Under the pieces are notes generated by a model, which was not told where the DNA came from, did not search any database, and saw only the letters and a program-made list of their open reading frames with translations. Source: Actinomycetes bacterium (lineage in GTDB: Bacteria; Actinomycetota; Coriobacteriia; Coriobacteriales; JAEZXW01). Taken from it: DNA of 19,569 bases. Shown here in pieces: positions 6,218 through 14,225 of the stretch (the first letter of the stretch is position 1; the number at the start of each line of letters is the position of its first letter). The stretch spans positions 1 to 19,569 of the forward strand of contig JAEZXW010000080.1 in assembly GCA_023419515.1 (NCBI GenBank), written 5' to 3'. A program made the translations under genes and the position numbers.

Positions 6218-7363
6218 ATGGATCAGTATCGTCGATCGCATCACACGCAAGAGCTACTTGCTGGGCAAGCACGTGTGCAGGCGCATCAGCAATTACGACC
6301 ATCTTCAAAGCAATCATGCCGGCGAGAGTCAAGTGTTGTGAGGATTGCAGGATCGCTCTTGGTGTTTGTGGTGCTCCTTGGTGGCTCTCATGCATTTTGG
6401 CAGCTGCGCTATGCAGATATGTTGTCGCAGGTAGAGCGTCTGCAAGCCGTGAATGATGAGGGCGCAAGCAAGGGACGCTTTTGGGTGGGAGCTGGTCTAT
6501 CAGCTGACAGCACAACAAACGGTGCACAACATAAGACTGCGGATCAGTCAGCAGCAGGTGACGGCGACACTGCGTCGAGCGCAGGCGATTTGCGGCTCCC
6601 TGAGTTTTTGCCAGATGGCACTCCCATTATTCATGAAAAGGAGATCAAGGCGCTGCGTCATGCTGAGGAGCTGGTTGATGTGCATGCTTCCGGTGGTGTT
6701 CAAGCAAGCGTGGTGGAAAACGATAGCACGGCTGCTAGCCACGAGCAGTTTGGGCAAGAACTGCAAACCATTGTCATGCAACTCTTGAATAGCGCTCAGG
6801 GTGTGCGCACTCCGAGCCTCAATGTGTCGGGCGCTTCTCGGTTTTCTGAAGCACAGGCACAAAGTATTCGTGCAGAGCTCGTCAATACAGCTGATCTCAT
6901 CGCTCAGTCTGCTGTGGCGCAGGGATTAACGGCAACAGAGCTTTCGGTGCATGCGGCGCGTCTTCGTCATGCGCAGGCAGAATATTTTGAGGCTCGTGAG
7001 ATTCAGGCGGAGCGTGCCTCGTTGCAGCATCTGGCAGCCGATCGCTTGCAGGCAAACGAGATCGATGGTGTGCTGAGCGCCTTGCGCCTTGCGGGTGACC
7101 AGTGGGGAGTGGCGAGGTTAGAAGCTGGTGGAGCGTCGAGCGCTCGCATCGAGCTTGATCCTCAGCAGTATGGTGTAGTCTGCACGCCCGTTTTGGTGGG
7201 CGATATGCCGACCACCTTACCGCAGCTTCAAGTGTTTGCTCGTGAAGGCTATTACGAGGTCGTGATGCAAGGCGCGGTGCCTGTCGAAGGCATGTCTTTG
7301 AGTGAGGAGGGGAGTATGTCGCTTGCGTGTGAGGTCTGCTGGATAGCGATTAAACGAGGGTAA
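6218..7363 (+). CDS. Membrane-anchored protein of unknown function
   Basis: A 381-residue protein that I do not recognise. A basic N-terminal tail of about 38 residues (rich in R, Q, H) precedes one membrane segment (about 39-61, VVRIAGSLLVFVVLLGGSHAFW), giving a likely N-in, C-out topology. Outside there is a low-complexity stretch rich in A, S, G, D (about 80-120). A long, mostly helical, Ala/Gln/Glu-rich region follows (about 170-280) that could form a coiled coil. The last 80 residues look beta-rich and contain three cysteines (VVCTPV and ACEVCW). The frame opens at 6194, but GAAAGG at 6207-6212 points to ATG 6218. A terminator follows it. No catalytic motif, lipobox or sorting signal is visible. 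Placement after the LicD/GT gene suggests an envelope role, but this is only context. Confidence 0.8.
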   Translation: MDQYRRSHHTQELLAGQARVQAHQQLRPSSKQSCRRESSVVRIAGSLLVFVVLLGGSHAFWQLRYADMLSQVERLQAVNDEGASKGRFWVGAGLSADSTTNGAQHKTADQSAAGDGDTASSAGDLRLPEFLPDGTPIIHEKEIKALRHAEELVDVHASGGVQASVVENDSTAASHEQFGQELQTIVMQLLNSAQGVRTPSLNVSGASRFSEAQAQSIRAELVNTADLIAQSAVAQGLTATELSVHAARLRHAQAEYFEAREIQAERASLQHLAADRLQANEIDGVLSALRLAGDQWGVARLEAGGASSARIELDPQQYGVVCTPVLVGDMPTTLPQLQVFAREGYYEVVMQGAVPVEGMSLSEEGSMSLACEVCWIAIKRG

Positions 7364-7369
7364 GAGCGG

Positions 7370-7404
7370 CTGATCGTGCTAGGCTCAGGCGTTGTCAGTT
7401 TTTT
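7370..7404 (+). terminator. Intrinsic terminator after the unknown membrane protein
   Basis: Bases 7370-7380 pair with 7388-7398 (CTGAT... with ...GTCAG), eleven positions with one mismatch and several G-U pairs and a 7-base loop, followed directly by TTTTTT (7399-7404). It would separate this gene from the DUF554 gene. An extended -10-like TGCTAGGCT (7377-7385) lies inside the hairpin and could serve the downstream gene. Confidence 0.5.
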
Positions 7405-7425
7405 GATTACCCCAAGGAGATCTGC

Positions 7426-8187
7426 ATGACAGCAGTCTTGCTCAACGGTGCGCTGGTATTTGTTGGCGCTTTAATCGGTGCGTTTTTCAAGGCACGCGTG
7501 ATCCGATTCAAGGACACGTGCTTTGCAGCGGTTGCCCTTGCCATCATGGCGATGGCGATCTTTATGACCTACAACGGTATGACCGAGATGACCAAGAGTG
7601 CTATGGGCGACTTTGCGCTATTGATCTTGTCGGCAACCCTCGTTGTGGGTGGTGTGGTTGGCGAGATTTTCGCCCTCGATGATCGGGTGGGCAGTTTTGG
7701 CCACTGGCTCGAGAGCAAAATCGCTCACCTCATCCCCAATTCAATCAAGGATGATGGACAAAGTGCTAAAGGATCTCAGGATAAGCCAAACCAGTCGTCA
7801 TTTGTTCAGGGCTTTACTGTGTCGACCGTGCTATTTTGTGCAGGAGCACTTTCGATCCTTGGTCCTTTGCAGGCAGGTATTGGCGATAACTCCACTTTAC
7901 TCATGAAAAGCGTCCTCGATGGAGCAAGCGCGCTTATCCTTGGCGCAACACTTGGGCTCGGTGTTGCGTTTTCATCGGTTTCTATCATCGTATTTGAGGG
8001 GCTTATCGCGCTCTTTGCGGTGTTCATTAATCCGTATCTCACCGATCTCATGATCGCTTCGATTAGTGCACTTGGTGGCGTTCTGATTTTGGCGCTTGCG
8101 GGCAACGTCTTGGGGTACCTTAAGGTTAAAGTGATCAATCTGCTCCCTGGCATCGTGATCATTGCTGTGGTGAGCGCGTTCTTTTAA
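7426..8187 (+). CDS. DUF554 domain-containing integral membrane protein
   Basis: A 253-residue polytopic membrane protein of the DUF554 family (relatives of E. coli YqgA and B. subtilis YdfK), whose function is not established. Family features are visible: the N-terminal NGALVFVGALIGAFF, LVVGGVVGEIFALDDRVGSFGHWLE in the first half, and the strongly conserved FVQGFTVSTVLFCAGALSILGPLQAGIGDNSTLLMKS-type central block (written here only in part: FCAGALSILGPLQ). DGASALILGATLGLGVAFS follows it. About seven hydrophobic segments; a Lys/Asp/Gln-rich cytosolic loop at about 105-127. AAGGAG at 7414-7419 is six bases from the ATG. The next gene starts 20 bp after its stop, so the two probably form an operon. 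Confidence 0.92.
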   Translation: MTAVLLNGALVFVGALIGAFFKARVIRFKDTCFAAVALAIMAMAIFMTYNGMTEMTKSAMGDFALLILSATLVVGGVVGEIFALDDRVGSFGHWLESKIAHLIPNSIKDDGQSAKGSQDKPNQSSFVQGFTVSTVLFCAGALSILGPLQAGIGDNSTLLMKSVLDGASALILGATLGLGVAFSSVSIIVFEGLIALFAVFINPYLTDLMIASISALGGVLILALAGNVLGYLKVKVINLLPGIVIIAVVSAFF

Positions 8188-8207
8188 GGACAAGCAAGGG
8201 CAAAGTA

Positions 8208-8813
8208 ATGGTGGATAAGCACGAGTTTCAAGCCGATACAAGCGAGCCTTCCAATCAGGCGGGTGACCAGGTGGGTACAGTCGAGATTCCTCATGAGCCA
8301 CGTCCTGGCATGCGCTTTGTTGGCTATAGCATTAAAGAGAATAATTTCATTGAGCTTAATCCCGACCTCAGCTGCCCCGCTGACCCAGATCACCCTAAAA
8401 GCTCGATTGGCATGGTGCTTGAGTTGCACCAAAACGACGAGCTCCCGCGGATGCCTCGCTTCAATTTAGGTGCTGCGTTGGTGCCGCCTATCTGGGGTTT
8501 TGCTCATGGCATGAAGTTCATGATGATGTATCTGCTTGTCTGGTTTTTTATTTACAACCTTGTGAGTTTGAGCATCAAAGGTCACATGGGTTGGGCGTCA
8601 AGTATCGGTGTCATTGCGGTTTCGGCACTGTTTCAGATCTATTATGGAGCGACCGTAAACACCCCAGCTTATCTGCGGGTTGCCTCTCAGGTGTCACCCC
8701 AAACGTTTTTGTCTGGCGAAAAAAAATGGAGCATTATTGGGCTCGTTTGTTTTACCCTGCTGGTGATGTTGATGGGAACTGGTTGGTTTTTCACGAGCGG
8801 CGCTGCACTGTAG
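8208..8813 (+). CDS. Small integral membrane protein of unknown function
   Basis: A 201-residue protein with a hydrophilic N-terminal half (about 80 residues) and a hydrophobic C-terminal half. The C-terminal half has a Gly/Pro-rich entry segment LGAALVPPIWGFAHG (about 86-100) and three membrane segments (about 104-121, 128-147, 174-197). The entry segment followed by helices vaguely recalls DUF2628-type small membrane proteins, but I cannot assign a family. AAGGG at 8196-8200 is seven bases before the ATG. It begins 20 bp after the DUF554 stop, suggesting co-transcription and perhaps a joint role. Its TAG stop lies in a palindrome shared with the stop of the convergent endonuclease III gene, with no room for a separate terminator. 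Confidence 0.8.
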   Translation: MVDKHEFQADTSEPSNQAGDQVGTVEIPHEPRPGMRFVGYSIKENNFIELNPDLSCPADPDHPKSSIGMVLELHQNDELPRMPRFNLGAALVPPIWGFAHGMKFMMMYLLVWFFIYNLVSLSIKGHMGWASSIGVIAVSALFQIYYGATVNTPAYLRVASQVSPQTFLSGEKKWSIIGLVCFTLLVMLMGTGWFFTSGAAL

Positions 8814-8817
8814 GCGC

Positions 8818-9492
8818 CTAAACCGCCTTGCCACTCATCAGGAGTTTTTCTGCACTCGGACAAATGTCGTAAAGCGGACAGGCCGAACACCTCGGCTTTT
8901 TCGCATCGCACCATTCGCGCCCAAACAGTACAAACTGGTGGTTCATCGCCTTCCAGTGTTCTTGCGGCACGAGCTTCAAAATATCTTGCTCGGCTTCGAG
9001 TGGCGTCTTTTTGTTCGTAATCTTAAGCCGTGTGCAGATCCTAAAGACGTGAGTGTCGACCGCGACTCCCTCAACGATGTCAAAGATGTCGTTGAGCACG
9101 ATGTTTGCTGTCTTGCGCCCCACACCAGGTAGGCGCGTGAGCTCCTCCATCGTGTGCGGAACCTCGCCGCCAAAATCACTAACGATCATCTTGGCTGCCT
9201 CAACCACCCGTGCTGCCTTAGTCTTCCAAAACCCGATGCTTCTGATGATTTTGCCAACCTCGCCAGGGTCAGCCTCAGCCATCGCATATGGCGTCGGCCA
9301 GCGTCTAAATAGCTCAGGGGTGACCTTGTTAACCGCCGCATCGGTAGTTTGTGCTGAGAGCAACACGCTGATGACTAGGGTAAATGCATTGGTGTTATCA
9401 AGCTGACACTCAGGATCAGGATAGAGAAGCTCCATGCGTTGGCACGCGGTGATTGCTCGATTGGTTTTGACGATATTCTTTTCGCGCGGCAT
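8818..9492 (-). CDS. nth: Endonuclease III (bifunctional DNA glycosylase / AP lyase)
   Basis: A 224-residue base-excision repair enzyme that removes oxidised pyrimidines and cleaves the abasic site. The helix-hairpin-helix LPGVGRKTAN (121-130) contains the catalytic lysine (K127), and VDTHVFR holds the catalytic aspartate (D146). Four cysteines, 195, 202, 205 and 211, have the C-x6-C-x2-C-x5-C spacing of the [4Fe-4S] cluster. All catalytic residues are present. Length is slightly above E. coli Nth (211), owing to a short basic N-terminus. The start at 9492 has GGGAC upstream, a mediocre ribosome site; M20 is a less likely alternative. It is transcribed divergently from mfd, another DNA repair gene, and ends four bases from the stop of the gene facing it. 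Confidence 0.97.
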   Translation of the reverse strand: MPREKNIVKTNRAITACQRMELLYPDPECQLDNTNAFTLVISVLLSAQTTDAAVNKVTPELFRRWPTPYAMAEADPGEVGKIIRSIGFWKTKAARVVEAAKMIVSDFGGEVPHTMEELTRLPGVGRKTANIVLNDIFDIVEGVAVDTHVFRICTRLKITNKKTPLEAEQDILKLVPQEHWKAMNHQFVLFGREWCDAKKPRCSACPLYDICPSAEKLLMSGKAV

Positions 9493-9547
9493 CCCGATGA
9501 GTCCCTGATCTTTGTGCGTAGTTAATTTCGTGTCTGTCTGAGGGGAT

Positions 9548-9575
9548 ATTATACTGTTTGAGGTTTCTATCTAAA
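9548..9575 (-). promoter_or_regulatory. Divergent nth / mfd promoter region
   Basis: On the minus strand TTTAGA (9575-9570), 16 bases, and a perfect TATAAT (9553-9548) form a good promoter for nth. On the plus strand TATACT (9550-9555) or TATTAT (9547-9552) could be the mfd -10, with no clear -35. The two -10 boxes overlap on opposite strands, so the two repair genes would be read from physically competing promoters. The nth -35 lies under the mfd ribosome site (AAAGG 9573-9577). Confidence 0.5.
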
Positions 9576-9584
9576 GGAAAATAC

Positions 9585-12500
9585 ATGCTCATTGATCTTA
9601 TTAGTAAAGAGCTAGCTCGATCAGAGGAGTTTGGCGCCGTTGAGAGTAAGCTGCTTTCTGGCAAAGACGGCGCTCTTGCGGTGGCTCAGTCTGCGCGTCC
9701 GCTCATGATCGCCGCGCTCTTTAATCGGTATCCTCGGCCGTTTTTGGTGTTGGTGCCAGGAGAAGAAGCTGCAGATCGTGTCTACCATGCACTTGCCGCT
9801 TACTTAGGCCTTGAAAAGGTATATCGCTACCCAACACGCACCGATATGCCGTGGTCAAAAGATGGTCTTGATGCTCAAGGTTCCAAGGCGGTTGCTGAGC
9901 GCTGCCAATGCGTGCATCAGCTTGCCCGTGGTAACGCCTGTGTGGTGGTCGCAAGTTCACGTGCATTGTTGCAGTGCGTTCCAGCAGACCATGCGTATTT
10001 TGAGCCGTTAACTTTTGAGTTGGGTGAGGAGCACGAGCCGACCCAGGTAGCTCATGAGTTGATTGCCCGCGGTTATGAGCAGATCGATGGCGCGAGCGTC
10101 CCAGGTTCGTTCTATGTGCACGGCGATAGTATCGACATTTTCGCAGCTCAAGAGAGCTGTCCTTATCGACTCGAGTTCTTTGGCGATGAGATTGATCGCA
10201 TCAGAAAGGTGCTGCCGCTTACCGGTCAAACCATCGGCGATGTCGATACCATCATCGTCTACCCGTGCCGAGAGCTTGCACTCACGCCTGATAGAGCAAA
10301 GCGGGCAACTCGTCTGCTCTATCAGGCATCGCAGGATGATCGCGACCTTGCCCATGATGTTGAGCGCTTGCAGAACTATCAGCTCTTTGCTGGTGTAGAT
10401 CAATATCTACCGCTTTTGCACGAGCAGATAACTAACCTAATTGCACATGCCTCAGAGCACACGCTCGTGGTTTTGAGTGAGCCGCGGGCGCTTTATGATG
10501 ATGCCGTCCGTCTTTACGAGGATCTGCAACACAAGGCAGAAGTTCATGCATTTCACGCTCCCCTGGCGCAGGCGAATGCTGGCAGCTCAGGGGAGCTTGC
10601 GAAGGCGATCAAGCGTGCCGCCCAAAACCCACTCGAGGGGCTCTATGTAGCGCCGCAAGCCCTCAATTTTGGCTCGCAACAGCGTTTGACCCTCGTGTCG
10701 ATCATGCGAGTTGGCACACAGGTCGATGCTGAGCTTGCAATCTCGCGCCCAGCGATTGAAGGCGGTGAGGGCAAGCTCTTTACGCAGCTTAGGACTCTGC
10801 TTAACACCGGATTTAAGCCAGTCTTTGCTGTGCCAGATCGAAGTGCTCGCGAATCGCTTGAGCTTCGCTTGACCGATGAGCATATCCCGTTCATGCGCTT
10901 GATTCGCGATGAGCCGCGCGAGGAGCATATCGATCGGCTGCCTAAAAATCTCGTCACCCTCGTTGATGACCCCATCGCAAGTGGCGTGATTGTTCCGTCA
11001 GCACAGCTTGGCATCTTGAGCATTGCGGACATGGCTCACCGATCTGCCAAGCGCGCCAAGAAAAAGATCATCGATCCCACCCAGATTACCTTTCCGTTTA
11101 AGCCGGGCGATTACGTCGTCCACGCCCAGTACGGCATCGCGCATTTTACCGACATTGTGCGTATGAAGGTCGATGAAGACACTGAACGCGATTACTTTTT
11201 GCTCGAATACGCTGCTCAGGACAAGCTTTACGTTCCGCTTGAGCTCGTTGATCGGCTCACACGCTATGTCGGACCCGATGGTTCAAATCCGCGTCTGACT
11301 CGCTTAAACAGTGCGGACTGGACGCGGGCAACCAATAAGGCGAAAAAAGCGGTCAAGCACCTTGCTTTTGATCTCGTTGATCTCTACACCCGCCGCGCAA
11401 GCGTCATGGGGTATCGCTATCCAGAAGACACGAGCTGGCAGCGCGAGATGGAAGCAGATTTTCCTTACCAAGAGACCCCAGATCAGCTCAGTGCCATTGC
11501 TGACATTAAGGCAGACATGCAGTCCAGTCGACCGATGGATCGCCTGCTTTGTGGAGATGTTGGCTTTGGCAAGACCGAGGTGGCACTGCGTGCGGCGTTT
11601 AAGGCAATCCAAGCTGATAAGCAGGTCATGTTTTTGTGCCCGACCACCATCTTGGCGCAGCAGCATTTTACCAATGCCTTTGAGCGCTTTGCCCCCTATG
11701 ATGTGCGCGTTGAAGTGCTCTCGCGCTTTCGCACCCCTGCCCAGCAAAAACAGGCGCTGGCTGACTTTGCCGAGGGCAAGGTGCACATGCTTGTTGGCAC
11801 TCATCGACTGCTTTCAAATGACGTGAATCCTGCGAACCTCGGCCTGGTTATCATTGATGAAGAGCATCGCTTTGGTGTTCAGGCAAAAGAACAGCTCAAA
11901 AACATGCGTGAGCAGGTCGACGTGCTCACGCTTTCGGCGACACCCATTCCGCGTACCATGCAGATGGCACTATCAGGCGTTCGTGACATGAGTCTCATTA
12001 AGACCCCGCCTGCCGAGCGTATGCCCGTTGAAGTAAAGGTGGGCGAGTGGGACGAAGATGTGGTGAGTGCTGCTATCCGCTTTGAGCTTGCCCGCGATGG
12101 CCAAGTTTATTACGTGAGTAACCGCGTGCGTACGATGGATGATGCGGCTGAGCGCGTGCAAAAGGCAGCCCCCGAGGCGCGCATCGGCATTGCTCATGGA
12201 CAGCTTTCAGAAAAAGAGCTCGAAGCGGTGATGGAGCGCTTTGCCGCCGGTGAGCTCGACGTACTGATCGCGACCACTATCATCGAATCAGGCATCGATA
12301 ATCCGCACACCAATACTCTCATCATCGAGGATTCACAGCGACTTGGTCTGGCTCAGCTCTACCAGCTCAAGGGCAGGGTTGGCCGCAGTAAAAATCAGGC
12401 GTATGCCTACTTCATGTTTCCCGCTGAGGAGCGCCTAACACCCGAGGCATTTGAGCGGCTGACTGCAATCAACGAGTTTCAGGAACTTGGTGATGGTATG

Positions 12501-13091
12501 AAGGTTGCCATGCGTGACCTTGAGATTCGTGGTGCCGGAAGCCTGATGGGAGCTGAGCAGCATGGAAATCTCTCGGCGGTCGGCTTTGATCTTTTTACTC
12601 AGATGCTTGGCGAGGCGGTTGCCCAGGCTCGCGGTGAGGCAGGAGATCTGGCGCTCGATGAGGTCACGATCAATGTTTCGGTCGATTATTTCATTAGCGA
12701 GGAATACATCCCAGAGGCAGATAAGCGTGTGTTGCTCTACCGCAAGATCGCGGGCGCGGTCGCCCTTTCACAGATTGACGAACTTGAGCACGAGCTCTTA
12801 CAGACAGTTGGCGCCCTGCCCGACGCCGCTCAAAACCTGCTTGATCGAGCGCGCTTGCGTATTCGTGCGAGTAGGCTTGGTGTGACCTCGGTTGCGCTAG
12901 TGAGTGGCAAGTTAATCTTTCAGGGGATTGAAATCCCCGATAGTCTCAAGTCGTCACTGCGTGCTAAACATGCGATCTATTACCCCAAGTCAAAAAAGCT
13001 GAGTTTGCCGCTTAAGGAGCCAAAGGACGAGGTGCTCGCTGTCGCCATTGGTTTTTTGAGCCTGCTCGGATCAGGAGATGATGATGAGTAA
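9585..13091 (+). CDS. mfd: Transcription-repair coupling factor Mfd
   Basis: An 1168-residue ATP-dependent DNA translocase that removes RNA polymerase stalled at lesions and recruits UvrA. Order of domains: UvrB-like N-terminal region (about 1-350, with YRYPTRTDMPW and GSFYVHGDSIDIF). Then the CarD-like RNA polymerase interaction domain starts near residue 503 (FKPGDYVVHAQYGIAHF). The RecG-like motor has Walker A GDVGFGKTE (657-665), DEEH (758-761), the LSATPIPRTMQMA block and GRVGRS. A C-terminal regulatory domain ends the protein. Length is normal. A frame opens at TTG 9558, but AAAGG at 9573-9577 supports ATG 9585. mazG overlaps its end by 8 bp, indicating translational coupling. All motor motifs look intact. 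Confidence 0.98.
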   Translation: MLIDLISKELARSEEFGAVESKLLSGKDGALAVAQSARPLMIAALFNRYPRPFLVLVPGEEAADRVYHALAAYLGLEKVYRYPTRTDMPWSKDGLDAQGSKAVAERCQCVHQLARGNACVVVASSRALLQCVPADHAYFEPLTFELGEEHEPTQVAHELIARGYEQIDGASVPGSFYVHGDSIDIFAAQESCPYRLEFFGDEIDRIRKVLPLTGQTIGDVDTIIVYPCRELALTPDRAKRATRLLYQASQDDRDLAHDVERLQNYQLFAGVDQYLPLLHEQITNLIAHASEHTLVVLSEPRALYDDAVRLYEDLQHKAEVHAFHAPLAQANAGSSGELAKAIKRAAQNPLEGLYVAPQALNFGSQQRLTLVSIMRVGTQVDAELAISRPAIEGGEGKLFTQLRTLLNTGFKPVFAVPDRSARESLELRLTDEHIPFMRLIRDEPREEHIDRLPKNLVTLVDDPIASGVIVPSAQLGILSIADMAHRSAKRAKKKIIDPTQITFPFKPGDYVVHAQYGIAHFTDIVRMKVDEDTERDYFLLEYAAQDKLYVPLELVDRLTRYVGPDGSNPRLTRLNSADWTRATNKAKKAVKHLAFDLVDLYTRRASVMGYRYPEDTSWQREMEADFPYQETPDQLSAIADIKADMQSSRPMDRLLCGDVGFGKTEVALRAAFKAIQADKQVMFLCPTTILAQQHFTNAFERFAPYDVRVEVLSRFRTPAQQKQALADFAEGKVHMLVGTHRLLSNDVNPANLGLVIIDEEHRFGVQAKEQLKNMREQVDVLTLSATPIPRTMQMALSGVRDMSLIKTPPAERMPVEVKVGEWDEDVVSAAIRFELARDGQVYYVSNRVRTMDDAAERVQKAAPEARIGIAHGQLSEKELEAVMERFAAGELDVLIATTIIESGIDNPHTNTLIIEDSQRLGLAQLYQLKGRVGRSKNQAYAYFMFPAEERLTPEAFERLTAINEFQELGDGMKVAMRDLEIRGAGSLMGAEQHGNLSAVGFDLFTQMLGEAVAQARGEAGDLALDEVTINVSVDYFISEEYIPEADKRVLLYRKIAGAVALSQIDELEHELLQTVGALPDAAQNLLDRARLRIRASRLGVTSVALVSGKLIFQGIEIPDSLKSSLRAKHAIYYPKSKKLSLPLKEPKDEVLAVAIGFLSLLGSGDDDE

Positions 13092-14088
13092 TCAGTCAAC
13101 CTTTGGGCAGTCAGACCTCGAACAGTCGAGTCTCGCTCAGCCTAATCATCGCGAGGAGTACGGTGAGCAGCTGCCCTACACACCAACATCTGCAACACCG
13201 GTACCCCAGTTTGACGCCTTTGTGCAAACCATAGCGCGTCTGCGTGATGTCGGCGGCTGTCCTTGGGATCAAGCACAGACCAATCAAAGTATCGCCAAGC
13301 ATATCATTGAAGAGGCGTATGAGGCGGTCGATGCCATTGAGCGCGAAGATTATGAGCACGCACAAGAGGAGCTCGGTGACCTCCTTGAGCAGGTGGTACT
13401 CCAGTCCCAGATTGCTGCTGATCACGGATACTTTTCGATCCACGACGTCGTGCAAGGCATTGATGATAAGATCATCCGTCGCCACCCGCACGTCTTTGGA
13501 GACCTTACTGCTGCAAGCCCCGAGGAGGTTGCCCGCGTTTGGGAGGATGTCAAGCGCGAGGAGCGCGCTCAAAAGGCAGCGCGCGCTCAGGCTCAGGGTA
13601 AAGACTTTGTGGGGTTACTTGATGACGTGCCGCGCTCGCTGCCAGCGCTTTCACGAGCGCAAAAAATCTCACATAAGATGGTCAACGCTGGTTTTGAGTG
13701 GCAAGCGCTCGAGGATGTTTTTGATCAGCTCGAGCAAGAGATCGATGAGTACAAGCAGGCGGTCTGCGCCCGTGATAAAGCGGTTAGCGCTCACGGTCAG
13801 ACGGTCAGCACCGACGATAAAGTGGCTCGTATTCAAGGTGGGACGGATGATCCCAGTGAAGCAGCGGTACTTGAGTTTGGAGATCTGCTCTTTACGCTCG
13901 TCAATATTGGACGCAAACAGGGAATTGATGCTGAGGCGGCGCTGCGCAAGGCAACGGCAAAGATTCAGGCACGCTGGGAGTACATGGAAAAGATAGCCCA
14001 TCAAAATGGTAATAATCTAAAAGATTGTTCGATGGACGAGCTTGAAAAGCTGTGGGCATGCGCAAAAGACAACGAGGTCAAGCTGTAG
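13084..14088 (+). CDS. mazG: Nucleoside triphosphate pyrophosphohydrolase MazG
   Basis: A 334-residue two-domain MazG, which hydrolyses NTPs and dNTPs to the monophosphate and pyrophosphate, cleaning non-canonical nucleotides or lowering stress signals. Domain 1: VGGCPWDQAQT (to D62) and the metal-binding pattern EEAYE (76-80) with ELGD (96-99). Then GYFSIHDVVQGIDDKIIRRHPHVFGD is typical. Domain 2: AQKISHKMVNAGFEW, the acidic EQEIDEY and EFGDLLF. It is longer than E. coli MazG (263), with an extra 40-residue polar N-terminus and an insert of about 30 residues before EFGD. Three ATGs stand in tandem (13078, 13081, 13084); AGGAG at 13073-13077 gives correct spacing only for 13084. It overlaps the mfd stop by 8 bp, so the two are an operon. 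Confidence 0.95.
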   Translation: MSNQSTFGQSDLEQSSLAQPNHREEYGEQLPYTPTSATPVPQFDAFVQTIARLRDVGGCPWDQAQTNQSIAKHIIEEAYEAVDAIEREDYEHAQEELGDLLEQVVLQSQIAADHGYFSIHDVVQGIDDKIIRRHPHVFGDLTAASPEEVARVWEDVKREERAQKAARAQAQGKDFVGLLDDVPRSLPALSRAQKISHKMVNAGFEWQALEDVFDQLEQEIDEYKQAVCARDKAVSAHGQTVSTDDKVARIQGGTDDPSEAAVLEFGDLLFTLVNIGRKQGIDAEAALRKATAKIQARWEYMEKIAHQNGNNLKDCSMDELEKLWACAKDNEVKL

Positions 14089-14130
14089 ATGCCTGGAATA
14101 TTGATCGAAATTAGCTCTTTGTTTTGACCG

Positions 14131-14151
14131 TGATGAGAAAGTCTCTCATCA
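14131..14151 (+). terminator. Hairpin after mazG: weak terminator or operator
   Basis: TGATGAGA (14131-14138) and TCTCATCA (14144-14151) form a perfect 8-pair stem with loop AAGTC, followed by AATTT. The stem is A/T-rich and the T-run short, so it may be a weak terminator for mfd-mazG or a binding site upstream of the adhesin promoter, which begins three bases later. Confidence 0.4.
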
Positions 14152-14153
14152 AA

Positions 14154-14182
14154 TTTACAGCATGACATTTATATGATTAAAT
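14154..14182 (+). promoter_or_regulatory. Candidate promoter of the surface adhesin gene
   Basis: TTTACA (14154-14159; five of six), exactly 17 bases, then TTAAAT (14177-14182; four of six). The region 14089-14200 is distinctly A/T-rich compared with its surroundings. A transcript start near 14189 would leave a leader of about 37 bases. TATGAT (14172-14177) is an alternative -10 without a matching -35. Confidence 0.42.
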
Positions 14183-14225
14183 CACTGGTTGCGAGACTTG
14201 TACGATGAATGAGGAGAGGAACATC

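Noticed and set aside
7377..7385. TGCTAGGCT as a confident promoter of the DUF554 gene
   Set aside because: It lies within a good terminator hairpin and has no -35; the similar TGCTAGGAT before the LicD/GT gene is suggestive, but two copies are too few.
11304..11826. Overlapping open frames on both strands within mfd (about 170 codons)
   Set aside because: They lie in the most conserved part of mfd and encode no recognisable protein; shadows of the real frame.
14205..14225. ATG 14205 as start of the adhesin
   Set aside because: No ribosome site upstream; the bases that would encode its first residues are themselves the Shine-Dalgarno for GTG 14226.
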